The notes under the pieces were generated by a model. That model searched no databases and was not told the DNA's origin. It saw nothing but the letters and a program-made list of their open reading frames with translations. DNA of 64,000 nucleotides from Pisolithus tinctorius (lineage: Eukaryota; Basidiomycota; Agaricomycetes; Boletales; Pisolithaceae). The stretch covers positions 992,001 to 1,056,000 of the forward strand of contig JANFAH010000002.1 of NCBI GenBank assembly GCA_024663395.1, read 5' to 3'. Shown here one piece after another: positions 22,976-34,458 of the stretch (position 1 is its first letter; every line of letters starts with the position of its first letter). Made by a program: the position numbers and the translations under genes.

Positions 22976-23772
22976 TGTGAGCTACAACACTCAAAGACAA
23001 GTGCTGAGGGTTGGGGGTGCTCCTGACAAAGAAGGAGCAGGAATGCGAGAGGATGCAATGGGGTAGACTGCTGTCAGCCTACAGATGAATTGATGACAAC
23101 TTAATTCAATGTCCTGAGCTACAATGAGCTCAGGGAGGACTTGGAGTGAAGTATATGGATGATAGACAAGGATAAGCAAAGTAGATGATAGCTAGACCCT
23201 TAATAAAGCCTCAACTATCAAAACTGATGAATGATTTACTGAGAGATGATAAAATGCAAGCAAGAGGGGCTCCCTGATGTCTTCTTCTCTTTTTTTTCAG
23301 CTATCTAAGTACAGTGATTTATATACAGTACAGGGGTGTTGACTATGGAAAACAAGGTGCAAACACTTGGTAAGTGATTGGTAACTGATGAGTAAGGAAT
23401 GTAAGCAATGGGTAATCATCTTAGAAAGCATTGGTAAGCATTGGTAAGGATAAGTAAGCCAAAAAGTGAAGAATCAGTAAGCAAGGTCAAAAGATTGGTA
23501 AGTATTGGCAATAGGTGAATCAAAGACAGTCAGAATGTCAAAGTATGAGTCAAGTAATGTCAGGAACTGGGAAAGTGCACTGGAATCACATTAGGGGGAG
23601 GCTGTGCATGTCATGTCTCAAAGAGATCTCCTTTGGGCCAAAGTGGGATGACAGAGAGGCAGCACTGATCTGATGCTGATATAGTACATCCAAAAGTGGA
23701 CAGGGTGAGTCAGATGTCAACAGGGGTCAAGCTTTGGGGGTCTGTGGGGTGACAGGAGCATAGGGGATCACA
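22976..23772 (-). repeat. LTR of a fourth retroelement (F)
   Basis: Bounded by TGTGA (22976) and TCACA (23768-23772), as expected for LTR ends. A purine-rich tract (GGTTTGGGGGGAAAAGT on the minus strand, 23773-23789) adjoins its right edge, so this is a 3' LTR of a minus-strand element. A minus-strand TATATAAAT occurs near 23317-23326. The matching 5' LTR is not in the window. Confidence 0.55.
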
Positions 23773-24480
23773 ACTTTTCCCCCCAAACCATCCTCTCAGT
23801 GAAGCAAATAGATACTTCATGAATGAGGCTCTGTTGGAAGAGAGGATAAAGGGGGAGCATCTTCTGCTGTATCTTGCAACAAGGAGGCAAGATGTGCATC
23901 ATACTCATCATGGATGCAATCAGGGAGAGTGGAGAACAGTAGATTACACTGTAGCTGTCACAATTTTGGGAGAATGATGGATGAGACTGGTATGAAGACA
24001 TTGCAGGGAGCAGGGAGGAAGGATCCATATGCTTCTTGGACTGGAGAGACTGAAATGACCACATAAGACCTTTCCAAATGAATGACAGACCTGAGGCAAC
24101 CAAAGAATGTCCTCCTAGAGGTCATACTAACAAGAAGAACACACTGTCCAAGCTGGATGGGCTGGGAGGGAGCAGACCAGGATGGGATGTACCAGGATGC
24201 TTCAGGACAGAAGCTGGTAGGAACTCCTGGTATATATACATAGCCATGGTCCCTAGCAAAGGGGACAAGTGAAATTATTGATGTGGAGGTGGCCATATCA
24301 GAAGAATTAGCAAAATGAGCATCTTTTGGAGGGAGTGCTGTAGAAACATGTGGGGTGTGCAGATCCTTTCCAATCTTGGAAGGTAGGATCACGTGGCTGA
24401 GCACTACAATCGAGTGTGGGAATGGTTTCGGTATCTGCAGAAATGGCAGAGATATGTCGAAAACTGCAATGCTGTACATG
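23773..24480 (-). other. Polypurine tract and unrecognised 3' end of element F
   Basis: Minus-strand frames run to the LTR edge, ending in EDGLGGKVVIP across the polypurine tract. They are interrupted by stops and do not show RT, RNase H or integrase motifs that I recognise. By position this should be the 3' end of the coding region of F. Confidence 0.3.
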
Positions 24481-24676
24481 GGTGCTTAAGAATTTTAACC
24501 AGTGCTTAACTCACTTTCTCCTTTTCTTTTCTTTGGCATTGATGACTCATTCTTGTGTGAGGGATGACTGCTGGCATCTCTGGCTGTCCTTCCTCACATG
24601 AGGGCTATGGTCTTCATCTCCATTCATCAGCTATATCCATGTCCACCTCACCAAACACCTTTGGTGTGTGACACCA

Positions 24677-26429
24677 CTACAATCTGTCGATTGACTGGGT
24701 ACTGAACAGTATCTCGTTCCAACCATCAATACAAAGAATGCTGATGCCCTTGGTGCCTCCATCACCTTCTGTTGCAACCTCCACTTCAGTACTGACACCC
24801 TCTGCTCCATTTGCTCCTCCAACATCAACTCCACCACCTCTTCCAATGGCTGGCTTGCCATGCACTGCTCCACATATCTCTCTCATTGGAGCTGCAGCCT
24901 TTGTCTGTGCCTGTGCCCTTCCTGGCTCTGCACAGTTCTGCTTGCACCTCTGCCCTGAAGATATGAAGCTCTGAGCCTCTTCAATGCCCTCTGCACCTCC
25001 TGATCTCTCTGTGGTACCCTCCAACTACCATGAGTTCACTAATGTCTTTAGTAAAGCAAAGGCTACTGAACTCCCTCCACACTGCAGCTTTGATTTAAAT
25101 ATAGATCTCAAAGAAGGGGCTTTCCTGCCTCTAGGCACTGTCTACTCCCTCTCTCCACCTGAGCTAGAGGCACTCTGCACCTTTATAGATGAGCACCTCA
25201 GCTATGGTTTCATTAAACAGTCAACCTCCACCCATGGTGCTCCTGTCCTCTTTGTTAAGAAGAAAGATGGCTCACTCTGCCTCTGTGTGGATTAGCAAGG
25301 ACTCAACAAAATCACTAAGAAAGACTGCTACCTGCTTCCTCTCATCTCTGACTTGCTCGATTCTCTGAGCTGTGCTAAAATCTATAGTAAAATCAACCTC
25401 TGCCATGCCTACCACTTAGTCTGGATTGGTGCTGGTGATGAATGGAAAACTGCCTTTTGCACTTGCTATGGTTCCTATGAATGGTTGGTTATGCCCTTTG
25501 GTCTTACTAATGTGCCAGCAGCTTTCCAGCAGTTTGTTAACAGCATCTTCACTGACATGCTCTATGTCTGTGTTATTGTTTACCTTGATGACATCCTCAT
25601 CTACTCCTACAATGAGGAGTTGCACTGCCAACATGTAAAAGAGGTCCTCCACTGCCTCTGCCAGCATAGCCTCTTTGCTAAGCCAGAAAAGTGTGAGTTC
25701 CACCAAGACTCTGTCAAGTACCTCAGCTATGTCTTCTCCCCATCTGGTCTGACCATGTCCACTGATAAGGTCCCGTCCATTTGTGATTGGCCTGAACCAT
25801 GCAAGGTTAAAGACATCCAATCCTTTCTTGGGTTCATGAACTTCTATCATCAGTTCATTAGTAACTACTCCAACATAGTTGTCCTGCTCACCCACCTCAC
25901 TTGGAAGGGTGCTCCTTGGAGCTTCTCCAAAGAGTGCCACTCTGCTTTCCTCCACCTTAAGACTACCTTCACCTCTGCTCCAATCCTTACTCATTGGGTG
26001 CCTGATGCCCCTGTCACAGTTGAGACTGATGCATCAGACTATGCCATCACAGGTATCCTCTCAATTACCTGCTCTGATGGTGAACTCTACCCAGTTGCCT
26101 TTTACTCCCACACACTCACTGCTCTGGAGCTCAACTGTAACACTCATGATAAGGAGTTGTTGGCAATTTTCAAGGCCTTCCACCACTGGTGACATTACTT
26201 GGAAGGCTCTGCCACTCCTGCTGATGTGGTGACTGACCATAAAAATTTGGAGTATTTCTCCACCTCTAAGGTCCTAACCCATTGTCAGGCTCGTTGGTCA
26301 GAGTACCCCTCCCAGTTCAATCTAGCCATCTGTTTCTGCCCTGGCTGCCTTGGAGCCAAGCCTGACATACTTACCTGCCACTGGGATGTTTACCCAAAAG
26401 AGAGGGATAAGGACTACATGCAGGTAAAC
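24677..26429 (+). pseudogene. Ty3/gypsy element A, part 1: protease tail, RT and RNase H
   Basis: Enters pol at SVDWVLNSISF without gag. RT shows FVKKKDGSL, FGLTNVPAAF, an intact YLDDILIYS near 25580-25606, and DIQSFLGFMNFYHQF. RNase H shows TVETDASDYAITG and THDKELLAIFKAF. Arg positions are often Cys (SLCLCVD, NLCHAYH, FCTCYGSYEW, PCKVKD, ICFCPG), and stops lie at 24973 (TGA), 25293 (TAG) and 26190 (TGA). The reading frame is cut exactly at the TAAAC duplication by element B and resumes at 34454, where GTA AAC continues into CCT CAT AAC. Confidence 0.88.
26425..26429 (+). repeat. Target-site duplication TAAAC of element B, left copy
   Basis: Matches 34454-34458. It interrupts a codon run of element A that becomes continuous if one copy and element B are removed. 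Confidence 0.92.
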
Positions 26430-27143
26430 TGTCAGGTCTGGGCCTACTCCGACCAACTCCGATGCTATATAAGGTTTAGAGAAGGGTTCGGAAGCAAGTC
26501 CGACACAGAGGAACAGAACTCCGACTAGCAGAGTGGTGGCAGGAACAAAGTCTGCCAAGGTAAGGGCAGAGCAGAGTGAGGGCATCGGGTTTAGCTCGTG
26601 TGCTACCCCCTTGCATGATCTCAGCCCTCATATTTCAGAGGGAGAGTACAAACAGAGAGTCAGAGATAACTCTGACAGGCAGAAGATGGAATTAGAGGGA
26701 GTAGGAACTAAGTTGATATTTGTACTGAAGAACAGCAGAGTACAGTACATGTTTTTATACTGCTACAGAGGTACAGTAATTGGAATTGGAACTGACATAC
26801 AGAGACTCATAAATTTTCAAGTAAAATTTCCTGGACAACAAATGAAGGGTAGACGGAGGACATACAAATGGGTAACACAGAACATCCAGAAAAGGAAATA
26901 GTCCAGATGCTGGACCATGTGGTGAGTGCACTGCAGAGTACCTGACTGCAAAGGTAGTCACATGACCCCTCAGAGAACGGACTGCCTGGTCCAGTAGGGG
27001 AGCAACACAAGTCTGACAGCAGTCAGAGTGGAGATGGTTTGCAACCAACAGAAGTTGGGCAGAGTTGGTGTGGAGTGAGCGAATGACTGGCAGAAAAGAT
27101 TGCAGAGTGAGCAAAGACCTATGACAAACACACGGTTATGACA
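26430..27143 (-). repeat. LTR of element B, left copy (3' LTR for gag-pol)
   Basis: 714 bp, TGTCA..TGACA. It carries TATATAAGG on the plus strand (26466-26474) and TATAAAA on the minus strand (26753-26759). The plus-strand box points to the antisense gene at 27340. Confidence 0.93.
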
Positions 27144-27163
27144 GTGCCCCCCCCCTTAGGGCC
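27144..27163 (-). other. Polypurine tract of element B
   Basis: On the minus strand the sequence CCCTAAGGGGGGGGGCAC runs directly into the 3' LTR. Element A has the same block before its LTR (36037-36057). Confidence 0.8.
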
Positions 27164-27339
27164 TGAACCCCTGAAGGCTGCATGTACAGGACAAGATCAA
27201 CACAAGTTGATCATTTGAAATTATTTTGATGCCTTGAGGATGATGGCTTTAGCTGCAGTGGAGCTCCATCGGAGTTCGAAGTACCACTTAAAACCATGTG
27301 TTAGGGTACTGAACCTTTGTACCTTCTTCCCTCATCACC

Positions 27340-28542
27340 ATGTCCTTCCAGCATGAGAACACAACCCCTCAGCCAACCCCAGGCCACTCCCACGACTACT
27401 CCCAAGTTGCAGACAATGCGTTGGTCATCCTCACTGATGACTTGACTGACACTGAGCATGAGAAGAATGCAGAGAAAGCACATCGGCAAGTGGAGGCAGA
27501 GCAGAGAGAGAAAGAGTGCAAGGCCAAACAGGAGGAGGCCAGATGACGAAAGGCAGAGGAGGCATGACTGGAGGTGGAGCAGAGGCAGAGAGAGGAGGAG
27601 GAAGCGCAGCAGAAGAAGGTGGCAGAGGAAGAGGTCAAAAGGCAAAGGCAGAGAATGGTGGAAGAGGCAGAGAAGCAGAGGCAGAAGGCCCAGGCTAGGC
27701 AGGATGAGGCTGCACAAAGGTGAGTGACAGAACCCTATGAGTCAGGCAGAGCTGACTTGTACTGTTATTTCAGGTTAAGCGGCATGGTCTACAACATCAA
27801 CACTGCCCAGAGGGTCCCTGGGACCTCTGTGGTGGTTACCACGACCAGGAGAGCCCCTTGCACTCACTGTATAGCGAGTTTGACAGCAGGGCAATGTGAG
27901 CCAGGGCAGGGCAAGACCAGGGCCTGCATGCCCTGCCACAACAAGAAGAAGACCTGCAGTTGGACACGGGAAGAGGTGGCAGCAGGGCCCTTGTGGAAGA
28001 GAGCAGGGATGGGGAGCTCCCGAGGGGAGAAGAAGAAGAGGACGTGAGGGAAGGGAAAGGGAAAAGCAACAGAGACAGAGGAAGTGGATGACAAGCAGGA
28101 GATAGGCGGAGAAGACGAGCCAGCGACCCCCCTCGAGGGTCCCTCAGGGGTGGGAGTACACACGTGGTGGGTGGAATGGGAGAGGGAGCGGCAGTTGCAG
28201 GCCAAAGCGCATGAGACCGCTGCACTGGCCTTCGAGAGGATGGCAGAGGCAGCAGAGCAGATGGCAGAGGCTGCAGAGCAGACTGCCGATGAGTGGGTGC
28301 TGTACCATGCCTGGGCAGAGTGGGCAGAGATGAGGAGGAGGGAGGATGTGCAAGAGGCCAGGATGGCTGAGTTTGAGCACAGAGGTGGAGGATGGAAGAG
28401 GCCTCAGTCAGAGGCAGAGGACAAGAATGAGGAAGTGGATGAAGGTGTGGAGGGAGATAATGAGGAAGAGGAAGATGTCAGAGGAGAGAAGGAAGGTGGA
28501 GAAGAACAGGAGGGTGGCAGAGAACAAGCAACGGAAGAGTAG
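27340..28542 (+). pseudogene. Antisense gene of retrotransposon B: coiled-coil Zn2Cys6-like protein
   Basis: Lies inside element B between pol and the 3' LTR, on the strand opposite to gag-pol. Exon 1 is 27340-27719, the intron 27720-27773 (GT..CAG), exon 2 27774-28542. The product would be about 382 residues: an acidic start, a Glu/Arg/Gln-rich coiled coil, then CTHCIASLTAGQCEPG and RACMPCHNKKKTC (C-x2-C-x8-C-x9-C-x2-C-x6-C). A Lys/Arg-rich basic stretch, a second helical region with a repeat AEAAEQMAEAAEQ, and an acidic tail follow. The cysteine pattern is close to fungal Zn2Cys6 DNA-binding clusters. TGA codons at 27544, 27565 and 28045 all could derive from CGA. Domain order is shared with 19337-20426, so this is a selected family, not chance antisense frames. 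Function as a regulator of the element is inference. Confidence 0.65.
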
Positions 28543-28702
28543 GGTAGTTTTGTTTTGTTTTTCTTTTTTTTTGTCTTTAGTTTTGTATATTTTCGTACTA
28601 CTACGAAATAGACTTGTGACCTTGTTTGTGACTCTGAGAAGTGAAACAGATAAGCAGAGAACATTCTAAAGTACTTAAGGTATGTCAGTAAGAGGCGGAG
28701 TA

Positions 28703-31700
28703 TTATGGCAGAGGTTGGTACAGGCCAGGTTTGTGTGGATAGTGTTCATGGAAAGCGGATACTATGTCGGAGGCATGATCTAGCTCAGTTGCAAGCAACC
28801 AAGAGGTTTCTTCATCGGTGTTCTCATAACCAGCCCAGCAGACTAGATACAAGAGTTGACAGTGGCAGCAACAGCGGTCCACCTTAGAGTCGAGTATCTC
28901 TGATACTTTGTACTCAAGGTCACCATCGACATCCACTGGCAGAGGTGGAGGTTGTTGTCAGTTTGGGAAAGGGTTAGCCGCTGCAGCTTCCAGTTGAGAG
29001 ACATGGAAGACTGGATGTACTGAGTGCATAGAGTCAGGGAGCTTAAGGGTGACAGAATGTGTACCTGGCCTGGCCAAGATGGTGAACAGACCTAAGTACT
29101 TTTTGGAGAGTTTTTCCAAAGGACAAGTGGAGTGGAAGTACTTGGCTTTGACATAGGCCTGTTCTCTGACCTTGAATTCAGGCGGAGGTATGTGTTTAGC
29201 ATCTGCTGGACCCTGGTAGTGCTGTTGAGTGGCAGACATTTTGGAGCAGAGGAAATCATGAAGGGTGGAGAGCTTGATGACATAGTCATGAGCCCTTGGA
29301 GAAGTGAAGTCTTGGTCAGGGACCACAGACAGGTTTGGATGGTATCCCTTGTTAGCAAAGAAGGGAGAGACTCCAGTAGTTGCACTTGGTGCATTGTTGA
29401 AAGCAAACTCTGCTAGAGGTAACAGTTCAGCCCAATTGTCTTGTTGGTAGTTACAGTAGACACGAAGGTACTGCTCAAGGGTCTGGTTCGTTTGCTCAGT
29501 CTGGCCATCACCTTCTGGGTGGTAACCCGAAGTGAAGTGAAGGTGCATACTAAGGGCTTTTCCTAGAGAGCAGAAGAAGTGTGAGACAAACTCAGGACCT
29601 CTATTGGAGGTGACATTAGCTGGTACTCCATGCTTGGAGAAGACATGGGTAAGGAAGAGCTTAGTGAGTTCGGTGGAGGTGACGGAGTCGTGGGTGGGGA
29701 TGAACACCACTTGCTTTGAGAGGTGGTCCACTACCATGAGTATGGTGGAGTAGCCATCGGAGTTGGGGAGGTGTTCAATGAAGTCCATGGAGATGGAGTT
29801 CCAAGGTCTCTCTCTGGGACAGGGAGTTGCTTCAGTAGACCATAGGGGCGGTGACGTGGAGTTTTGCTGTGTCCACAGGCGGTGCAAGACCTGATGTATT
29901 CTTTCACGTTGGAGCAGAGGTTAGGCCACACATAGTCCCTGCGGACGAGTTCTAGGGTGCGGTTTTGCCCAAAATGGCCTGCTAGAGGATGATCATGCTT
30001 GAATCGAAGCACTCGAAGGTGGAGGTCATCAATGTCAAGGACAAAGATACGACCGTCAAGGTGGAGTAGACCGTTGGAGTCCAGGGACCACCGAGGCTTA
30101 GTTGGAGTTGGAAGATGGCTGGCAGATACAGGATCGGATGGTAGGGTGGAGATGATGTCGGAGTGCAAGCACTCAACATCGAAGACCATGGCGGTGCAGA
30201 GTACAGGTGCCATGAGGGTGGTGGTACAGAGGGATGACGTGAGTTGCTCCTGTGTAAACATAGGGCAGAGATTGTGAGGATTTACCTGCGCATAGTCCCT
30301 ATCCCCCCCTTTTGGGTAGATGTCCCAATGTCATGTAAGTGTGTCAGGATTGGCTCCTAAGCAGCCAGGTCAGAAGCGGATGGAAAGATTAAACTGCAAA
30401 AGGTACTCTGACCAGCAGGCCTGTCAACAAGTGAGAACCTTAGAGGTGGAAAAATACTCAAGGTTTTTGTGGTCCATCACCATGTCGACAGGTAAGGCAG
30501 AGCCTTCTAGGTAATGCTGCCAATGGCAGAAGGCCTCAAAGATAGCCAACAGCTCCTTGTCATGGGTATCATAATTGAGTTCTGGCACGGTCATGGTCCA
30601 GGAGTAGAAAGCGACTGGGTGGAGTTCACCATTGGAGCAGGTGATCAACAAAATGCCAGCAATGGCATAGTCGGAGGCATCAGTTTCCACTGTAAGCGGA
30701 GCGTCAGGGACCCAATGAGTGAGAATAGGAGCAGAGCTGAAGGCATCCTTCAGGCAGAGGAAAGTGGAGTGGTACTCCTCAGAAAAGTTCGAAGGAGCAC
30801 CCTTTTGCGTGAGGCAAGTGAGCGGAACGATGATGTTGGAGTAGTTATTAATGAATTGTCTGTAGAAATTTGTGAAACCAAGGAAAGACTGGATGTCTCA
30901 CACCTTCTGTGGCTCAGGCCAGTTGCAGACTGCCTGAACCTTCTCAGCAGACATGGTGAGACTGGAGGGAGAAAGAACATAACTGAGGTACTCGATGGAG
31001 TCAGAGTGAAACTCACACTTCTCCGGCTTGGCATAAAGACCATGCTTTTGAAGGTGGCGGAGTACCTCTTTTACATGTTCGCAGTGTGACTCCATGTTCT
31101 GCGAGTAAATTAAGATGTCATTGAGGTATACCATGACACAGACATCGAGCATGTCCGCAAAGATGCTATTAACAAATCGCTGGAAAGCCGCAGGCACATT
31201 AGTCAGACTGAATGGCATTACCCACCACTCATAAGAACCATAATGAGTGTGGAATGCCGTTTTCCATTCATCTCCATCTGCAATGTGGACCAGATGATAG
31301 GCATGGCGGAGGTCGATCTTGGTATAGACTTTAGCATGGCTTGGGGAGTCGAGTAGGTCGGAGATGAGCAGCAGCAGATAGCGGTCTTTTTTCATGATTT
31401 TGTTGAGTCCTTGGTAGTCTACACAGAGGCGGAGTGAACCGTCCTTCTTCTTCATGAAGAGGACAGGGGCACCATGAGCAGAGGTGGACTGTTTGATGAA
31501 GCTGTAGCCAAGATGCTCGTCAATGAAGGTGTGGAGAGCCTCAAGCTCTGGCAGAGAAAGAGAGTAGATTGTACCAATGGGCAGAGAAGCTCCTTCCTTG
31601 AGATCGATCTTGAGATTGAATGAGCAGTGTGGTGGAAGTTCCGTAGCCTTGTCTTTACTAAAGATGTCAGCAAACTCATGATACTCAGGAGGGACCGAAG

Positions 31701-32413
31701 AGAGGTCAGGAGGCAGAGACGAAGCAGAGGATGCACGAAGCTTTACATCATCAGTGGAAAGTTGTAAGCAGAACTGTCTAGAGCCAGGGAGAGCACAGGC
31801 TCTGACATATGCAGCAGCATTGATGAGTGAGACGAGCAGAGCAGAGCACAGTGAGTCTGTCAGAGGTGCAGTTGGAGGTGCAGACGGAGCGGAGGGTGTT
31901 GGATCCAGAGCGGAAGGTGACAAAGGCACCTGGGGCGTCGGCATTCCCTGTAATGGTGGTTTGAATGATATACTGCCCAGTACCCAGTCAATCGACGGAT
32001 TGAAGTGGGTGAGCCAGTTGTGTCCTAATACCAGCAAACATGAAGAATCCAACAGAGTAACATAAAATGAAATGGAGTTGACATCACCAGAAGAAAAGTG
32101 GAGGGAAAGATCTACTTCTTGGGAAATGACAGCATTTGTACTACCATTGAACAAGCAGAGCAGAATTGGTGGAGAAACAGAGGAAACAGGAATGGCATAT
32201 TTTTTGACTATAGACAGGTCTACGAAACAATGAGAAGAGCTGGAATCGATCAACACAGAAAAAGTATCAACAGAATAATCCGGAAGAGTTATGGATGGGA
32301 CGTAAAGAATTGGGACTAGAAAGAGTGGACACATTGAGTTGGATGTCCAGTTGTGCACAGTTGGGATCAACGCTTCCTCCAGGCTGTGCAAGCTCCCTGG
32401 AGGAGTGGACTAA
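28703..32413 (-). pseudogene. Pol of element B: protease, RT, RNase H, integrase, chromodomain
   Basis: Reached from gag by -1 frameshift at 32413-32419; a later indel shifts the frame before the protease (IDSSSSHCFVD near 32247). RT has FMKKKDGSLRLCVDY, KIDLRHAYHL and YLND (31120-31122 is AAT), where the family has YLDD, so an essential catalytic Asp is lost. A TGA at 30898 interrupts KV-DIQSFLGF. RNase H has TVETDASDYAIAG and THDKELLAIFEAF. Integrase has HDHPLAGHFGQNRTLELV, C-x2-C (SCTACGHSK), MDFIEHLP, SNRGPEFVSHFF and PEGDGQTEQ. The end carries a chromodomain (GDLEYKVSEILDSK, CWAGYENTDEETSWL), which marks a chromovirus; such domains steer integration to modified chromatin. Confidence 0.9.
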
Positions 32414-32419
32414 TTTTTT
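32354..32419 (-). promoter_or_regulatory. Predicted -1 frameshift signal of element B (slippery site plus pseudoknot)
   Basis: Heptamer AAAAAAT (32419-32413) in gag phase A_AAA_AAT is followed at once by TAG. After 8 nt comes stem 1, TCCTCCAGG (32404-32396) with CCTGGAGGA (32383-32375), nine perfect pairs. Loop segment TGCACAG (32390-32384) pairs with CTGTGCA (32360-32354), seven pairs. The third loop is 14 nt. The -1 frame runs through SVDPNCAQLDIQLNVSTLSS, which matches the start of pol in copies C and E. Confidence 0.75.
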
Positions 32420-33678
32420 GACTCTGCCTTATCCACAGGCAGAGTAGGCGGAGTTCCAGCCATAGCTGCATGGGCTTTGGCTGTGCGAGAGGTGGACTTG
32501 GGGCAGTCCTTAGCGGAATGGCCAGCCTCGCCACAGAAGCGGCAGAGGTTATTCTTCATCCTGCGCTGGCTTTCAGTGGAGGTGAGTTTGCCATCCTTGC
32601 CCAGAAGGTGGGCAATATCGGACTTGGGCAGATCTTTCTGTCCACCCTTGCCCTTGGCATCAGATTTTGGAGTGGAGGAGGATGACAATTATTTAGGCTT
32701 ATTGTCAGAGTTGGAAGACTGCGACTTATCGGAGGTGGACTTGGTGGTGTGCGAGACCTCTGCTTTGTGCTCCCAGTAACGTGCATCGATTGTTTGAGCA
32801 AGTTTGTGGAGTTGTGCGAGGGTAGAAGGCTTTCCAACTCGAGTGATCTCGTCTTTGATGTGGTCTGGAAGTCCGCTATAGAAGTGGTGGCAGAGTGCAC
32901 TGACACTGTAGTCCTTGACTTGCAAAGCCCAGCGATTGAACTCCATGACATATTTGGTAATGTGAGAACTGTCCTTCATGGTAAGGTTCTCGAGTTGTTG
33001 GACGGCATCCGCTATGGCATTGTGCAGACCGAAGTTAGCTGTGAGCTCTTGTAAGAACTCATGGTAGTCGTCCATCCAGAGTGGACAGTCATAGTCATTG
33101 GGATTTAGTAGATCTGGCTCAAACCAAGCCAGAGCTCCACCCTTAAGGTAAGACTGAGCGAAGGTGACCTTGGCTCTGTCAGAGCGGAATGCATGGGGGT
33201 GGTCTTGGAAGTTCAACTTGCATTGTACAAGGAACTTGCAGAGTTTCTTAGGGTCAGAGCCATCGAAGGTGTCAGGCTCGCGGACTTTGGATTTTGGAGC
33301 AGAGTCCCTGGTGTGCGAACTAGACCACACAAGTGCATGGACAGCTCTAGCAAGAGCTACAGGAGGATCCTCTGGCGGCTCAGCCAGGTCTTCAGGGATA
33401 CCCCTGTCACTGCTGCCCCCACCATTGGGATCACCATCAGGGTAGTCAGGGTCAGGGTCGGGTCCATCATTTCGGTTATGAGGAGATGGAGTATGGAAGG
33501 CTGATGGGTGGAGGTCGGAGCGACCAGCTTGCGAAGCACTTTTGCCCTCAGTGTGAGAGCGGTGTCAAGCAGAGAAGGACTGGAATTGTTCAATGACGGA
33601 AGGGAGTCAACGTGGATTGGCTAGTGCTGCAGCGAGGTTCTCAACGACCTCTCTTTGAGATTGAGCTTGAGTTCTCAT
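32410..33678 (-). pseudogene. Gag of element B
   Basis: Starts at ATG 33678. The capsid-like part shows EPDTFDGSDPKKL, CKLNFQDHPHAF, FAQSYLKGGALAWFEPDL and LENLTMKDSSHITKYVMEF. The nucleocapsid has one CCHC knuckle, CRFCGEAGHSAKDC. Two TGA codons near the N-terminus and a TAA at 32689 are in-frame lesions. The frame ends with SKN and TAG at 32410-32412, the normal gag stop that the frameshift signal bypasses. Confidence 0.85.
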
Positions 33679-33739
33679 AATGGTGTAAGTTTTTTGGAGG
33701 ACAGAAAATGAGATCGTACAAGTGTGAGTACAAATATAC

Positions 33740-34453
33740 TGTCAAGTCTGGGCCTACTCCAACCAACTCCGATGCTATATAAGGTCTAGAGAAGGGTTCG
33801 GAAGCAAGTCCGACACAGAGGAACAGAACTCTGACTAGCGGAGTGGTGGCAGGAATGAAGTCCACTGAGGTAAGGGCGGAGTGGAGTGAGGGCATCAGGT
33901 TTAGCTTGTGCACTACCCCCTTGCACAATCTCAGCCCTTGTATTTCAGAGGGAGAGTACAAACAGAGAGTCGGAGATAACTCTGACAGGCAGAAGATGGA
34001 ATTAGAGGGAGTAGGAACTAAGTTGATATTTGTACTGAAGAACAGCAGAGTACAGTACATGTTTTTATACTGCTACAGAGGTACAGTAATCAGAATTGGA
34101 ACTGACATATGGAGACTCATAAATTTTCAAGTAAAATTTCCTGGATGACAAATGAAGGGTAGATGGAGGACATACAAATGGGTAACACAGAACATCCAGA
34201 AAAGGAAATAGTCCAGATGCTGGACCATGTGGTGAGCATGCTGTGGAGTACCTGACCGTGAAGGTAGTCACATGACCCCTCACAGAACAGACAACCCAGT
34301 CTGGTAGGGGAGCAACACAAGTCCGACAGCAGTCAGAGCAGAGATGGTTTGCAACCAACAGAAGTTGGGCAGAGTTGGTGCGGAGTGAGCGAATGACTGG
34401 TGGAAATGGTTGCAGAGTGAGCAAAGACCTATGACGAACACATGGTTATGACA
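33740..34453 (-). repeat. LTR of element B, right copy (5' LTR for gag-pol)
   Basis: 714 bp, collinear with 26430-27143 at an offset of 7,310. It has the minus-strand TATAAAA at 34063-34069, which would drive gag-pol, and the plus-strand TATATAAGG at 33776-33784. Confidence 0.93.
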
Positions 34454-34458
34454 TAAAC
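34454..34458 (+). repeat. Target-site duplication TAAAC of element B, right copy
   Basis: Directly follows the right LTR and matches 26425-26429. Confidence 0.92.

Larger units (their letters stand above)
26430..34453 (-). mobile_element. Complete Ty3/gypsy chromovirus B (8,024 bp) nested in element A
   Basis: Two 714-bp direct repeats begin TGTCA and end TGACA and are flanked by TAAAC. Gag and pol read on the minus strand from 33678 leftwards. A polypurine tract adjoins the left LTR. A spliced gene on the plus strand (27340-28542) lies between the pol end and that LTR. The LTRs have equal length but differ at scattered sites, nearly all transitions, so the copy is not recent. Confidence 0.93.

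Noticed and set aside
27301..27717. Leu/Ser-rich minus-strand frame opposite the antisense gene of B
   Set aside because: It is the shadow of a Glu/Lys/Arg-rich coiled coil and lacks splice-consistent structure.
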